From contig CACHGA010000001.1 of assembly GCA_902579285.1 (NCBI GenBank), forward strand, positions 1-64,000: a stretch of 64,000 bases of DNA, read 5' to 3'. The DNA comes from an uncultured Pelagibacteraceae bacterium (GTDB lineage Bacteria; Pseudomonadota; Alphaproteobacteria; Pelagibacterales; Pelagibacteraceae). The notes under the pieces are model-generated. The model saw only the letters and a list, made by a program, of their open reading frames with translations, made no database searches and had not been told where the DNA came from. The position numbers and the translations under genes are program-made. Below, piece after piece: positions 63,634 through 64,000 of this stretch; the stretch's first letter is position 1; every line of letters begins with the position of its first letter.

Positions 63634-64000
63634 AATTAGCGATTTTAAAAATTTTCACCAGTAAATTTTTTAACAAAATAGTGTTATAATTGCTCATTTT
63701 TGTTTTCATAATTATCTCGACATCTAAGATTGATTTTCTAACAACTTCAAGCTTGCTATAATTCCACTTGCTTGCTTGTCTCAAAATCACTGGTTTATCT
63801 TTCCAAAATACTTTTGGTTTTAAATTATCCAAAGCATAATTAATATTTTTTTCTTTTTCATTTTGTTTAATTAACATTGACAATTTCTGAACTCTTTGAT
63901 TTAGGCTATTTAAATAAAAAAAAATATTTTCATTTTGTAACGAGATAATACCGAGGCTTTTATTTAGTTTTCTTGCATCACCTTCCAAACAAGAATCTCT
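63626..64000 (-). CDS. holA: DNA polymerase III delta subunit, C-terminal part
   Basis: The visible 124 codons form the C-terminal clamp-loader collar domain of HolA: 'EGDARKLNKSLGIIS', then 'PKVFWKDKPVILRQASKWNYSKLE' and a final helix. The gene is cut by the window edge; the reading frame stays open to the last base. Position after parB on the opposite strand is the usual alphaproteobacterial one. Without the N-terminal domain the call rests on these motifs and context. Confidence 0.82.
   Translation of the reverse strand, partial: RDSCLEGDARKLNKSLGIISLQNENIFFYLNSLNQRVQKLSMLIKQNEKEKNINYALDNLKPKVFWKDKPVILRQASKWNYSKLEVVRKSILDVEIIMKTKMSNYNTILLKNLLVKIFKIANST

Noticed and set aside
1-64000. CRISPR arrays, IS elements, prophage, rRNA operon
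   Set aside because: Reading both strands I saw no regularly spaced repeats, transposase or integrase motifs, phage genes or rRNA sequence.

Overview
The window is a gene-dense, very AT-rich (roughly 30% GC by eye) stretch of an alphaproteobacterial chromosome. Lysine/asparagine/isoleucine-rich proteins, minimal spacers, frequent 1-8 nt gene overlaps and the conserved origin-proximal order hemE | ppsR-maf-aroE-coaE-dnaQ ... hslUV-his-ftsK-hemH-hemJ-rho ... mnmE-mnmG-rsmG-parA-parB-holA point to Candidatus Pelagibacter / SAR11 (Pelagibacterales). I see no insertion sequence, prophage or CRISPR array, and one tRNA gene. No gene-free stretch exceeds 300 bases; the longest is the 273-nt hemE-ppsR gap.

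Region 1 (1-7.5 kb): stress and membrane genes (hspQ, yciB, a DUF2794 protein, a Bax-inhibitor-1 protein), a Tas-type aldo/keto reductase, an IalB-like exported protein overlapping argG, then PsiE, an unknown membrane protein, an SDR protein lacking the usual catalytic tyrosine, a small Cys/His-rich membrane protein and an exported histidine phosphatase. Region 2 (7.5-14.1 kb): a photolyase locus with a short photolyase-like protein whose FAD domain comes first and whose C-terminus looks like a relocated alpha/beta domain, a DUF2256 mini-gene, and a PhrB-type photolyase lacking the Fe-S cysteine pair. The leftward operon hemC-hemD-mscS-yggT-folD reads into it.

Region 3 (14.1-23 kb): tsaD, an EVE-domain gene, acetyl-CoA synthetase with an unusual poly-lysine N-terminus, an unknown alphaproteobacterial gene, then a DUF4212/sodium-solute symporter pair behind a hairpin leader and ahead of a strong terminator. 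Together acs and the symporter look like an acetate uptake and activation module. A YggT-like gene and a second symporter follow. Region 4 (23-30.7 kb): rpe, heparinase-like, purH, pterin dehydratase, FkbM methyltransferase, tRNA-Gly(GCC), a formylglycine-type phosphonate/sulfate ester hydrolase and pirin.

Region 5 (30.7-37.8 kb) is the main accessory block: a complete TRAP transporter (dctQ, dctM, dctP) interleaved with an FAH-family enzyme, a type I extradiol dioxygenase with all metal ligands, an MhpA-type flavin hydroxylase and a BKACE enzyme. It reads as an import, hydroxylation and ring-cleavage cassette for an aromatic or cyclic acid next to the replication origin.

Region 6 (37.8-64 kb): a UbiH-like hydroxylase and hemE; a probable oriC (39885-40157) with a consensus DnaA box directly after a tandem 10-bp repeat; five genes chained by 4-nt overlaps (ppsR, maf, aroE, coaE, dnaQ); secB, fxsA, a Tim44-like gene, an Smr gene and hslUV; a his cluster lacking hisH; hinT, lolA, ftsK, hemH, hemJ and rho; a three-gene envelope-sugar insertion; then mnmE, mnmG, rsmG, parA, parB and the start of holA. 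Two parS-like palindromes lie inside rsmG, about 21.6 kb from the proposed origin.
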